A DNA stretch of 37,798 nucleotides from Bacteroidota bacterium (lineage in GTDB: Bacteria; Bacteroidota; Bacteroidia; Chitinophagales; Saprospiraceae). Both the position numbers and the translations under genes were made by a program. The stretch lies in NCBI GenBank assembly GCA_003648285.1, contig QMOR01000002.1, positions 1 through 37,798 of the forward strand, given 5' to 3'. The stretch's first letter is position 1; each line of letters opens with the position of its first letter. The notes under the pieces were generated by a model. That model was not told the DNA's origin. It was given only the letters and a program-made list of their open reading frames with translations, and made no database searches. Of this stretch, positions 16,020-24,198 are shown in pieces.

Positions 16020-17060
16020 TCAAGCAAGATGATGCGGCAAAAAGGCCATTGGGATGGCAGGAAAATTTTTCTTCGATGCCTCCTTATAAAGCACAGCCAT
16101 GTCGCTCAGAGTTTTGTCCAGTGGGGTATAAGTGAATCCGGGGACACTCAGTGAGCGCGTATTGTCAAAGTGTAAAATGCAGGCCGTAGTCCTTGCCGTG
16201 GGCTTCGAAATCAGGGACTCCCTACCCGTAATGAACTCATATGGCCATAAGAGACGCCAGGCAATTTCAGTCATAGCAGGTTTGAGCCGGATAAACGGAG
16301 CAGGATTTCCGACGAGCTTTGCTATGCGGCTAAAAACATCAATGTAGGTACTATTGGTTCCATTGGCAATCATGCGTTCAGAACCTTCGTCACGTTCAAA
16401 TCGCAGGATACACAGGTGGGCAACGTCTCGCACATCTACAATACCATTGGTACCTACTGGATAGAATTTCAGCCCCCGTGCTCCTCTATAAAAGAATGAC
16501 GTAGACCCTTCCTTCCAGAATCCACTCCCGAAAATAATCGTTGGATTGATGATAGCCACATGCAGACCTTCAGCCTCTCCGCGCCTTACCTCCAGTTCGG
16601 CGAGGTGTTTGGTAAGTCCGTAATGTGAGGTCCAGGGCGTCGGTTCCCATTCTGTTTTCTCGCTTATAAATTGCTCACCACCTGTTCTGGTAAACACGGA
16701 GATAGAACTGATGTGTATGAGCTTTTCAACACCATGATGCAACGCCGCATTGACGACATTGGTCGTTCCGTCAACATTGACTTCGTACTGTCTCTTCTCC
16801 GCGCGCTTTTCGTAGGAGATCAGAGCGGCGGCATGTACGACCCAATCAGCTCCTTGCATTCCAGCATCAAGAGAGTCCGTATTTAAAATATCTCCTTCAA
16901 CCCATGTGACACGATCATCCACATTCGCAACGAGATCCATCCGACTCCCCTTCTGCCGCAATGCAGTGATATTGGTATAGCCTCTCTCGAGAAAGAGTCT
17001 CAGGATGTGAGAGCCAAGCAATCCGGTTGCTCCCGTGATGAAGATGCGTTTTGAATGCAT
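16020..17060 (-). CDS. NAD(P)-dependent epimerase/reductase, extended SDR family
   Basis: 346 residues from the ATG at 17060, immediately before the Rossmann strand; starts further upstream (to 17132) would add a Cys-rich stretch with no homology. The nucleotide-binding motif is TGATGLLG (9-16). The catalytic triad is S119 (ISSIS region), Y147 and K151 (YGLTK). The overall pattern (DILNTDSL, VVHAAAL, VNVDGTTNVV, INPTIIFG) fits dihydroflavonol-4-reductase/UDP-sugar epimerase-like enzymes. The substrate is unknown; in Bacteroidota such proteins may reduce isoprenoid, steroid or sugar substrates. It stands alone, with a 356-base gap upstream. Confidence 0.87.
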   Translation of the reverse strand: MHSKRIFITGATGLLGSHILRLFLERGYTNITALRQKGSRMDLVANVDDRVTWVEGDILNTDSLDAGMQGADWVVHAAALISYEKRAEKRQYEVNVDGTTNVVNAALHHGVEKLIHISSISVFTRTGGEQFISEKTEWEPTPWTSHYGLTKHLAELEVRRGEAEGLHVAIINPTIIFGSGFWKEGSTSFFYRGARGLKFYPVGTNGIVDVRDVAHLCILRFERDEGSERMIANGTNSTYIDVFSRIAKLVGNPAPFIRLKPAMTEIAWRLLWPYEFITGRESLISKPTARTTACILHFDNTRSLSVPGFTYTPLDKTLSDMAVLYKEASKKNFPAIPMAFLPHHLA

Positions 17061-17416
17061 GAGGGCGCAAGATAGTAATGTCAATGTTTGGCAGAGTGTG
17101 AATGCTTTGACGAAAGTGGAGATTATCGTCAATAATCAATTTCTGTCGCAGGCAATGTATAGCTAGAGAGTATAAGTATCGAGATGTTAATCTTCCAGGG
17201 TCAGGATTGATGAAGGCGTGGACCTCGGCGCACAAAGGCCAGCCTGCATCAGCTTGAAATTGGGCAAGGGCGTAGTTCAGTATCCAGACGCGCATTTACA
17301 CAGTTGTTTGACTGGTAATTCAACAAAAAGGGTAGAAAATTTTGAAAATTCGTAAAAATCTCCTTTCTTTATACTCAAGAACGATTTTAGTCAAATAGTT
17401 CATTAAATAATATATC
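17061..17416. other. Divergent intergenic region, 356 bases
   Basis: The region separates the epimerase gene (minus) from the TetR gene (plus) and must contain both promoters, but no convincing Bacteroidota -33/-7 pair was found for either. Minus-strand translation through 17295 is open but shows no protein-like features. The last 120 bases before the TetR gene are strongly AT-rich. No repeat, hairpin or RNA gene was seen. Confidence 0.5.
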
Positions 17417-17998
17417 ATGGCAGTTGATGATACAAGAGAAAAAATATTGAGTGTTGCTGACAAGCTGTTCGGTCGATTTGGGTTTCATAAGACATCCATG
17501 GATGAGATTGCGAAAATTGCAAGGAAGGCTAAAGGGTCACTATACTACCATTTTACTAGTAAGGAGGATTTGTTTAGAGAAGTTGTGTCCTATGAAATAC
17601 TCAATCTAGAAAAGCATCTGTCCGTGATAGTTTTGGATTCAAAATTAAATGCATCGGACAAATTGAAAAAGTACCTGGTAAAAAGGATGGCAATCTTGTC
17701 TGATGCTGCTAACTATCATGAAACTCTAAGAGCGGATTTTTTCGAGCATTTCAATTTTATTGATGGCCTGAGGAGTGAATTTGACTTTTGGGAAAAGGAA
17801 ATGTTACGAAGAATTATAATGGAGGGCGTTGAGGGAAAAGAATTTGCTCCTGTAGAAAACATGGACGTATTGTTGGAGTTGCTGATCATGGTATTAAAGG
17901 GACTGGAGATTCCATTTTTTTTACAAGACAAATACGTGAATTATGCACCACATTTTGAGGGCTTGATGCGCATTCTTACAAGAGGGCTGTCGGTCTGA
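17417..17998 (+). CDS. TetR/AcrR-family transcriptional regulator, first of the lipid-export cluster
   Basis: 193 residues. The N-terminal TetR DNA-binding domain (about 5-55) includes the typical segments REKILSVADKLFGRFGF and TSMDEIAKIARKAKGSLYYHF with the helix-turn-helix near 27-46. The C-terminal domain (about 60-193) is helical and divergent, as expected for a ligand-binding region. It lies 81 bases upstream of the exporter gene on the same strand and probably controls the following four genes and itself. The ligand may be a fatty acid or lipid, judging only from the neighbours. No clear palindromic operator was recognised in the spacer. Confidence 0.9.
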   Translation: MAVDDTREKILSVADKLFGRFGFHKTSMDEIAKIARKAKGSLYYHFTSKEDLFREVVSYEILNLEKHLSVIVLDSKLNASDKLKKYLVKRMAILSDAANYHETLRADFFEHFNFIDGLRSEFDFWEKEMLRRIIMEGVEGKEFAPVENMDVLLELLIMVLKGLEIPFFLQDKYVNYAPHFEGLMRILTRGLSV

Positions 17999-18079
17999 TA
18001 TTTTTTTGACCTATACTGACTATAAAACATAAATCGTCCATAACGTTTATACAAGATAAAATTGAGTAAAACAAGATAA

Positions 18080-20341
18080 TTGATGAGGAAAGTGGCAGAA
18101 ATAGTATTGCGGTTTAGAGTGCTGATCGTTGTGATGACATTGCTATTCACGGCGGCTACCGGGTATTTTATTAAGGACGTAAAAATCAATCCTGATATTT
18201 TAAGTTACTTGCCTGATGATGATGAGGAGGCTATGTTGTTTGACATGGTTGGAGAGAAGTATGGCGGTAATTATGTCGCTCTAATTGGTCTTGAATCTGA
18301 TGATGTATTTGACAATGAAGTTCTAACTCACGTAAAAGTACTCACAGATACCCTTAGAACATTGGACGGCGTATCGTATGTAACAAGTCTCACCGATGTC
18401 ATTGATATAAAAAGTAGTGAATGGGGTGTTGAAATTGGCAAACTGGTTGATGAATATAATTTGCCGGAAAGTGATGAAGACGTTAGGAAGCTTAAAGAAT
18501 ATACGTTGTCTAAGGATTTTTACAAAGGGGTTATTGTTTCCGAGGATGCAACGCTCACGTTGATTTACGTCAAGATTAGTGAAGGGGTTGATAAGATTGA
18601 AGTGGCAAACAACATTGTAGCGGCAGTTGAAAGCTATAATTATCCTGAAAAAATTCATTTTGCTGGACTTCCTGTGATGCTTGACCAGTTTAGCAAAATC
18701 GTGGTGGATGATCTTTTGCTGGTTGGTCCCTTGGCCCTGTTGATAATCCTTTTAGTACTCTTCTTCGCGTTTAGAAGCGCGGCAGGAGTGATTCTGCCAA
18801 TTGTAACTGTAATTATCAGTGTGACATGGACAGTAGGGATTATGGGCTACCTGGGAGTGGAATTTTCGTTAATTACCAACATCATTCCGATTATTTTACT
18901 TGCGATTGGAAGCGCTTACACTATTCATGTCTTGAATAGAATAAATGAGACAGAGGACGAGGATAAAGTCAAGAAAATAGAAAAAGCTTTGGCCTATATA
19001 ATAATACCGGTATTGTTGGCATCGCTAACCACGATGGTAGGATTTCTTTCATTTGTGTTTGGATCGTACTTAACGATGATAAGTACATTTGGACTGTTTA
19101 CGGCGTTGGGCACTTTTTTCGCGCTTGTATTGTCATTAACATTTGCGCCTGCCTTGTCTGCGATATTTCTGGGTAGGAAGTCAAAAGGTAACGCTACATT
19201 AAGGAGTAACAACAAGTCTTTTCTAACTAAAGTATTGACTAAGCTATTTTATACAGTTCAGTCACATCCAAAGTACATTGTGTCTATTTGGTTGCTTGTA
19301 ATAATGATTTCAATTTTTGGCATTTCCAATATTGTGCGAAAAAGCAATATGGTTGAGTACTTTAAGAAGGATCATACAACAAGAGTTTCTGAGAACCTAT
19401 TTTCTGAAAAACTGGGCGGGACACTTCCGGTTTACTTAATTGTAAAAGGGAATACGCAAAGCCCTGAAGTGCTGAGAATGATGAGAAAGGCTGCCGATTT
19501 TATGGAAGGCACAGGTCATGTTGTGAACACTCAGTCTGTGGCCGATATGATTGAAGAGATGAATGATATTATGGGAACTGATGGCAAGGTTATCCCAGAT
19601 AGAGAAGATAAGATTATAAATCTTTGGTTTTTAATTGAAGGCCAGGAAGTGCTGGATCAGATGGTAAGCCCTGATTTGGATGAGGGAATGGTGGTTGGAA
19701 CATTCACGTCAAATGATAGTCGTGTTATGGCAGAATTTATTGCGGAAGTAAATGAATTCATTGCTGAGAATGACAGTGATAACTACTCTTTGGCTTTAAC
19801 CGGGTTTCCCTCTTTGTATAAGAAACTGGATGAAAGCCTTGTCAAGAGTCAATTAACGAGCCTTTCTATAGCCATTCTATTGGTACTGCTTATTGTATCA
19901 GTCACGTTCAGGTCGCTATTGGAAGGGGCCTACGCAATTATTCCTATTGTATCTACATTAGTCATATTATTTGGATTTATGGGGCTTACTGGTATTCCTT
20001 TAGATGTTGCTACTGTACTGGTAGGAAGTATCTGTATTGGCATTGGCGTAGATTATGCAATCCACATGATTTCCCATATTAACAATGAGTACAAAAATAC
20101 TGGTGAATTCACATTGGCCTTGCAGCATGCAGTTAGTATCAGTGGGAGAGCAATCGTAATAAACGTGATGTCAGTCGCATGCGGCTTTTTGGTTTTGCTA
20201 TTTTCGAACTTGGTGCCGTTACAAAATTTTGGCGTTTTGGTTGCCTTAACAATGATTGTTTCGGGTTTAGGGGCGCTTACGCTAATGCCTGCAATTATGG
20301 TTTTGAGTAAGAGGATATTGAAATTGGCCATTCGCCGTTAG
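18080..20341 (+). CDS. RND/MMPL-type exporter (COG1033-like), inner membrane
   Basis: 753 residues with the two-fold RND plan: TM1 at about 12-31, a periplasmic domain to about 205, a five-helix bundle to about 365, TM7 near 405-422, a second periplasmic domain to about 625, and a second five-helix bundle to about 745. In the second half the conserved charged residue is D658 (GVDYAIH). The equivalent position in the first half is A279 (GSAYTIH at 277-283), so the halves are asymmetric. The size and lack of TolC/adaptor partners nearby place it with lipid-type MMPL/HpnN-like RND proteins rather than HAE1 drug pumps. It probably extracts a lipid from the inner membrane for the LolA-like protein encoded 48 bases downstream. 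Starts at 18080 and 18083 are equally likely. Confidence 0.88.
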   Translation: MMRKVAEIVLRFRVLIVVMTLLFTAATGYFIKDVKINPDILSYLPDDDEEAMLFDMVGEKYGGNYVALIGLESDDVFDNEVLTHVKVLTDTLRTLDGVSYVTSLTDVIDIKSSEWGVEIGKLVDEYNLPESDEDVRKLKEYTLSKDFYKGVIVSEDATLTLIYVKISEGVDKIEVANNIVAAVESYNYPEKIHFAGLPVMLDQFSKIVVDDLLLVGPLALLIILLVLFFAFRSAAGVILPIVTVIISVTWTVGIMGYLGVEFSLITNIIPIILLAIGSAYTIHVLNRINETEDEDKVKKIEKALAYIIIPVLLASLTTMVGFLSFVFGSYLTMISTFGLFTALGTFFALVLSLTFAPALSAIFLGRKSKGNATLRSNNKSFLTKVLTKLFYTVQSHPKYIVSIWLLVIMISIFGISNIVRKSNMVEYFKKDHTTRVSENLFSEKLGGTLPVYLIVKGNTQSPEVLRMMRKAADFMEGTGHVVNTQSVADMIEEMNDIMGTDGKVIPDREDKIINLWFLIEGQEVLDQMVSPDLDEGMVVGTFTSNDSRVMAEFIAEVNEFIAENDSDNYSLALTGFPSLYKKLDESLVKSQLTSLSIAILLVLLIVSVTFRSLLEGAYAIIPIVSTLVILFGFMGLTGIPLDVATVLVGSICIGIGVDYAIHMISHINNEYKNTGEFTLALQHAVSISGRAIVINVMSVACGFLVLLFSNLVPLQNFGVLVALTMIVSGLGALTLMPAIMVLSKRILKLAIRR

Positions 20342-20389
20342 GTCATAATTATTAATACTATTAATTAATATGATTATAATTTAGGAAAT

Positions 20390-21121
20390 ATGAGAAATAC
20401 TAGAAGCACATTACTCACAATTGCAATCCTTTTGACTGCTATGAGTATGTATGCACAAGATGCAAACGCAATTTTAAGTAAAGTGGATGACGTTATGTTT
20501 TCTCCTAAGGATATGTCAGGTAAAACAAAAATTGTTTTGATAGACAAGAATGGGAAGGAGAAGACGCGAGAGGCAATCATGGTGCAAAAAGGAACGGACA
20601 AACGTATTTTTCGATTCACGGCACCTGCTTCGCAAGATGGGATAGCCGTTTTGTCTCTCCCGGATGATGTAATGTATTTGTATCTGCCGGCCTACGGAAA
20701 AGAAAGAAGGATATCAACGTCTGTGAAGAGCCAAAATTTCGCTGGTACTGACTTTTCGTATGATGATATGGAAGCAAAGCCCAATTCAGAAAAGTACACG
20801 CCAAAGCTAATTGAGGCGAGGGGAGATGTGTTTGTTCTCGAGCTTACACCAAAGTCTCCAAAATCCCCTTATTCAAAAATCGTAATGGAAGTGCATGCAA
20901 CACATTACTACCCTGTTTCAGGAGATTATTACGATAAGAGTGGTAAAGTAATAAAAGAGGCTACTTCAAATTATGTGAAAATTGGAGATTATTGGAATGC
21001 TCAGGAGATGGTCATGACTGATTTGAAAAAGAACCATACTACCAGGATGATAATGTCCGACGTAAAGTATGATCAAAATTTGTCTGATGACGAGTTTACT
21101 ATTAGGAAGTTGAAACAATAG
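20390..21121 (+). CDS. LolA-like outer membrane lipoprotein-sorting family protein, periplasmic
   Basis: 243 residues. A Sec signal peptide spans about 1-22 (ending MYAQ before DANAIL). The mature protein is beta-rich and follows the pattern of the 'outer membrane lipoprotein-sorting protein' family (COG2834/PF17131 type): AILSKVDDVMFSPKDMSGK, repeated strands such as FRFTAPASQDGIAVLSL and LPAYGKERRIST, and a C-terminal KYDQNLSDDEFTIRKL. Such proteins have the LolA/LolB half-barrel fold that holds acyl chains. It is not the housekeeping LolA. Its place between an RND exporter and the patatin-glycosyltransferase gene (9-base gap) supports a role as a periplasmic carrier of the exported lipid. 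This last step is inference. Confidence 0.85.
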   Translation: MRNTRSTLLTIAILLTAMSMYAQDANAILSKVDDVMFSPKDMSGKTKIVLIDKNGKEKTREAIMVQKGTDKRIFRFTAPASQDGIAVLSLPDDVMYLYLPAYGKERRISTSVKSQNFAGTDFSYDDMEAKPNSEKYTPKLIEARGDVFVLELTPKSPKSPYSKIVMEVHATHYYPVSGDYYDKSGKVIKEATSNYVKIGDYWNAQEMVMTDLKKNHTTRMIMSDVKYDQNLSDDEFTIRKLKQ

Positions 21122-21130
21122 ATATATCTT

Positions 21131-22693
21131 ATGCGAAAGAAATCGGTTGCACTTGTTCTCTCAGGTGGAGGGTCAAAGGGTCTTGCTCATATTGGAGTAA
21201 TTAATGAGCTAGAACGGCAGGGATTTGAAATCACATCTATCTCTGGATCCTCTATTGGGGCTGTGATCGGTGGGGTATATGCCATGGGCAAATTGCCAGA
21301 GTACACTGAATGGGTTAAAACACTGAAGCCACATTCAGTATGGAGCTTAATGGACTTTACATTTTCAAGCCGCGGACTCCTGAAAGGTGAAAAAGTTTTT
21401 GAAAAAATGAAAACATTTATACCTGATATCGACATAGAAAGTATGAATATCCCTTTTGCAGCTGTCGCAACTGATATTTTGAATGAACAGGAAGTGGTTT
21501 TTACATCGGGTAGTTACTATGAGGCGATCAGGGCGTCGGTGGCCATCCCTGCCATATTTACCCCTGTTAAGTATAGGGATACGTTTCTAGTCGATGGTGC
21601 AATAATCAACCCGATCCCAATTGAACATGTGCAATGTGGTGCAAATGATTTGTTGGTAGTAGTGAGCCTTTACGGAGAAAGGAATGGAGAGGCAGTAGAG
21701 GGAGAGAAGATCGTGCAAGAAGAATCAGTGTCTGCTAAAATTACTGAGTTCGTAAATATGACCAGTAGCTTGATGAGCTCCGGCAAAAAAACAAGTTTGG
21801 GGTATTACTCACTTATAAATAGGACAACATCGGTGATGATTCATCAATTAGCAAGGCATATCATTGAAAGGCGTAGCCCAGACATGTTGATCAGTATGCC
21901 AGCTGATTCATCCAACATTTTCGATTTTTATAAATCTGAAGAGCTAATTGAACTGGGACATAGATATGCAAGTACGGAAATTTCAAAGTATTGTTCTCCT
22001 CTGACGTTAAAGACTTCAGCTGTAATATGCGCTTATAATGAAGAAAGTACTATTCAGAGTGTTTTGATTGCTATTTCTAATTACTCCTTCGACGAAGTTA
22101 TTATTGTCAATGATGGCTCTACGGACAATACAGATGCCTTGATTTTAGAATTAGTGGATTCACATCGCTTAAAGTATATCAAGTTGCCTGAAAATAAAGG
22201 CAAGGGATTTGCCATGGCGACAGGGATAGAAAGTGCAAGTAATGACATTATTTTATTCCTTGATGCGGACATGTTGAATTTCAAAAATGAGCATTTTGCT
22301 CGGATGCTTCAGCCTCTGCAAAGTGAAGAAATGGACATGGTACTGGGTCAGCCCAGTGAAACTCTGATTAACTCCAATTTTAATCCCTTTAAGTCATTCA
22401 CTGGCCAGCGCGCATTGTTGAAAAAGGATGTGCTTCCAATTCTTGATAAAATGAAGGTATCCAGATTCGGAGTAGAGACTCTGATAAACTTATACTTTCA
22501 ATCGAAAGGGAAAAGAATAAAACATATCATGCTTGACGGCCTTGAACATCCTACCAAGTTTGAAAAAACAACTTCTGCTCAGGCAGTTAAGGAATTTGCA
22601 ATGGAAGGACAGGAAATTGCTCTGACTACTGCAAAAAATTTGGGACTGATTGTGGATATAGTAAACAATTATATTTCAAAGCACACGCAATGA
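21131..22693 (+). CDS. Patatin-like phospholipase fused to a family 2 glycosyltransferase
   Basis: 520 residues in one uninterrupted frame. Residues about 5-285 form a bacterial patatin domain: oxyanion glycine-rich loop SGGGSKGLAHIG (11-22), nucleophile S41 in GSSIG (39-43), and catalytic D155 in DGA (155-157). Residues about 294-515 form a GT2 GT-A domain of the dolichyl-phosphate sugar synthase-like type: AVICAYNEES (297-306), IVNDGSTDNT with D328, ENKGKGFA, and the metal-binding D378/D380 (LDADM). No signal peptide or transmembrane helix is evident, so the protein is probably cytoplasmic or membrane-peripheral. There is no in-frame ATG at the junction that would give a separate glycosyltransferase. 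Fusion of lipid acyl hydrolase and glycosyltransferase suggests deacylation and glycosylation of the same lipid. Substrates unknown. Confidence 0.9.
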   Translation: MRKKSVALVLSGGGSKGLAHIGVINELERQGFEITSISGSSIGAVIGGVYAMGKLPEYTEWVKTLKPHSVWSLMDFTFSSRGLLKGEKVFEKMKTFIPDIDIESMNIPFAAVATDILNEQEVVFTSGSYYEAIRASVAIPAIFTPVKYRDTFLVDGAIINPIPIEHVQCGANDLLVVVSLYGERNGEAVEGEKIVQEESVSAKITEFVNMTSSLMSSGKKTSLGYYSLINRTTSVMIHQLARHIIERRSPDMLISMPADSSNIFDFYKSEELIELGHRYASTEISKYCSPLTLKTSAVICAYNEESTIQSVLIAISNYSFDEVIIVNDGSTDNTDALILELVDSHRLKYIKLPENKGKGFAMATGIESASNDIILFLDADMLNFKNEHFARMLQPLQSEEMDMVLGQPSETLINSNFNPFKSFTGQRALLKKDVLPILDKMKVSRFGVETLINLYFQSKGKRIKHIMLDGLEHPTKFEKTTSAQAVKEFAMEGQEIALTTAKNLGLIVDIVNNYISKHTQ

Positions 22694-22715
22694 TTATCTA
22701 AGTAAATCAGAAGAA

Positions 22716-24098
22716 ATGATCCGAATATATTTCGCTGTTGCCTCCTTGTCAGTTTTCTTCCTGTTCTCCAGTGTAGTACATGCTCAGGATGTCGTTAACA
22801 AGCTTAAACTGACCGGAGAATTACTAACAGACCAGCGCTTCTTGTTAGACGCTCCACATGACTGGGCCTGGAACGAGAATCGTTTAACTCTAAGGTTGAG
22901 TAAGAACATATCAGGTAATTCAAAATTTCATAGTGAAATTTGGGTGCGGAATATTGGTCTTCCTACTGTGAGTTCATCCGCTGACTTATACAATAAGGGG
23001 ATAATTGACCCTATTAATCTAGAAATACGCGAGGCATACGTTCAGTTGTTTGGATTTTTATCAAAGAATTTGGATGTTAAAATCGGACGTCAAAGGATAG
23101 CATGGGGAACGGCGGATAAGCTAAATCCAACGGATAATCTGAATCCTTATGATTTGGAGGACATATTAGATTTTGGGAGACATAGAGGATCTGATGCCTT
23201 AAGTTTGGATTATTACTTTAATTCGGATTTTTCATTACAAACGGTCTATATCCCATTTTTTCAACCGGCAAATTTACCTGTTGGCATTTTTGCAAATGCC
23301 CTTACACCAAGTATGGAATTGCCGCCTGGAATGACTTTGGTGGATTTTACGGATTCAGTTGAGTTGCCGAGGTATAATCTGGCCGAAAGCTCTACAGCTG
23401 GAGTAAAATTAAAGGGTTTTGCTGTCGGGTTTGATTTTTCAGTAAGTTATGTATGGGGAAGAGATGGTTTGCCAATGAGTGTGTATAATAGTTTTGCACC
23501 TGTCGATACATTGGGTGGGGTGAGCATTAATTCGCAGTTGTCATTCTATCGCACGCACATATTCGGATTTGATATGGCTGGCAGTATTGGTGGTGTAGGT
23601 GTATGGGCAGAGGCAGGATTGTTTTTGCCTGAAAATGAAGTGATTATGACCACGGATCTAACAAAGTTCTTTCCTGGCTCGCCTGAACCGGTAATCATGG
23701 ACTCAGTTGTCTTGGAAAAAGAAGTATATGCTAAATTCGTAGTAGGTGCAGATTATAATTTTTCTAATGGAATATACTTGAATATCCAATATTTACATGG
23801 CTTCGTAAATGAGAGGGGTAGGGATGGTTTGAATGATTATTTTTTCGTTCAGCTTGAGAAAAAGTTCTTCGATGAAAAATTGAAAATTGTACCATTAGCC
23901 GGCGGCTTTATAGTTTCTGATTGGAGGAATGTAAGTGAGAATTATACTGTAATTTATATTCCGAGTATGTCTTATATGGCTACTGATAATGCAGAAATAG
24001 TGCTTTCAACAGCCCTTTTTACTGGGAAAGGAGAAAATGTATTTGCCAGTTTGACGGATTATGATATGTTTATGTTTAAATTGAAATATAGTTTTTAA
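22716..24098 (+). CDS. DUF1302-like outer-membrane beta-barrel protein
   Basis: 460 residues. Signal peptide about 1-24 (ending VVHAQ before DVVNKL). The mature chain is made of alternating amphipathic strands and ends in YSF, a typical C-terminal barrel signal. The segment KIGRQRIAWGTADKLNPTD, then LNPYDLEDILDFGR, matches the hallmark region of DUF1302 family proteins. From memory, DUF1302 genes in Proteobacteria often sit beside a DUF1329 LolA-like gene and an RND/MMPL exporter. This protein is therefore the probable outer-membrane terminus of the pathway encoded by the three genes upstream. It follows the patatin-glycosyltransferase gene by 22 bases and is the last gene of the set. Its stop codon overlaps a tandem repeat. 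Confidence 0.85.
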   Translation: MIRIYFAVASLSVFFLFSSVVHAQDVVNKLKLTGELLTDQRFLLDAPHDWAWNENRLTLRLSKNISGNSKFHSEIWVRNIGLPTVSSSADLYNKGIIDPINLEIREAYVQLFGFLSKNLDVKIGRQRIAWGTADKLNPTDNLNPYDLEDILDFGRHRGSDALSLDYYFNSDFSLQTVYIPFFQPANLPVGIFANALTPSMELPPGMTLVDFTDSVELPRYNLAESSTAGVKLKGFAVGFDFSVSYVWGRDGLPMSVYNSFAPVDTLGGVSINSQLSFYRTHIFGFDMAGSIGGVGVWAEAGLFLPENEVIMTTDLTKFFPGSPEPVIMDSVVLEKEVYAKFVVGADYNFSNGIYLNIQYLHGFVNERGRDGLNDYFFVQLEKKFFDEKLKIVPLAGGFIVSDWRNVSENYTVIYIPSMSYMATDNAEIVLSTALFTGKGENVFASLTDYDMFMFKLKYSF

Positions 24099-24155
24099 TG
24101 TGGCCCCTCTTAATGTGGCCCTCTCAATATGATCCCGCTCAATGTGGTCCCTCTC
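24097..24155 (+). repeat. Four-copy, 15-base tandem repeat overlapping a stop codon
   Basis: Units are 24097-24111 (AATGTGGCCCCTCTT), 24112-24125 (one base shorter), 24126-24140 (the most diverged, AATATGATCCCGCTC) and 24141-24155 (AATGTGGTCCCTCTC). The array begins at the last two bases of the stop codon of the barrel gene and fills most of the gap to the convergent anmK gene. It has no hairpin potential. Confidence 0.8.
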
Positions 24156-24198
24156 AATAGGGCATTGATCATGCTGCGCGATGCTGCTTAATATTTAA

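Noticed and set aside
16915-17295. 126-codon minus-strand frame overlapping the epimerase start
   Set aside because: It overlaps the Rossmann motif of the epimerase in another frame and shows no recognisable domain.
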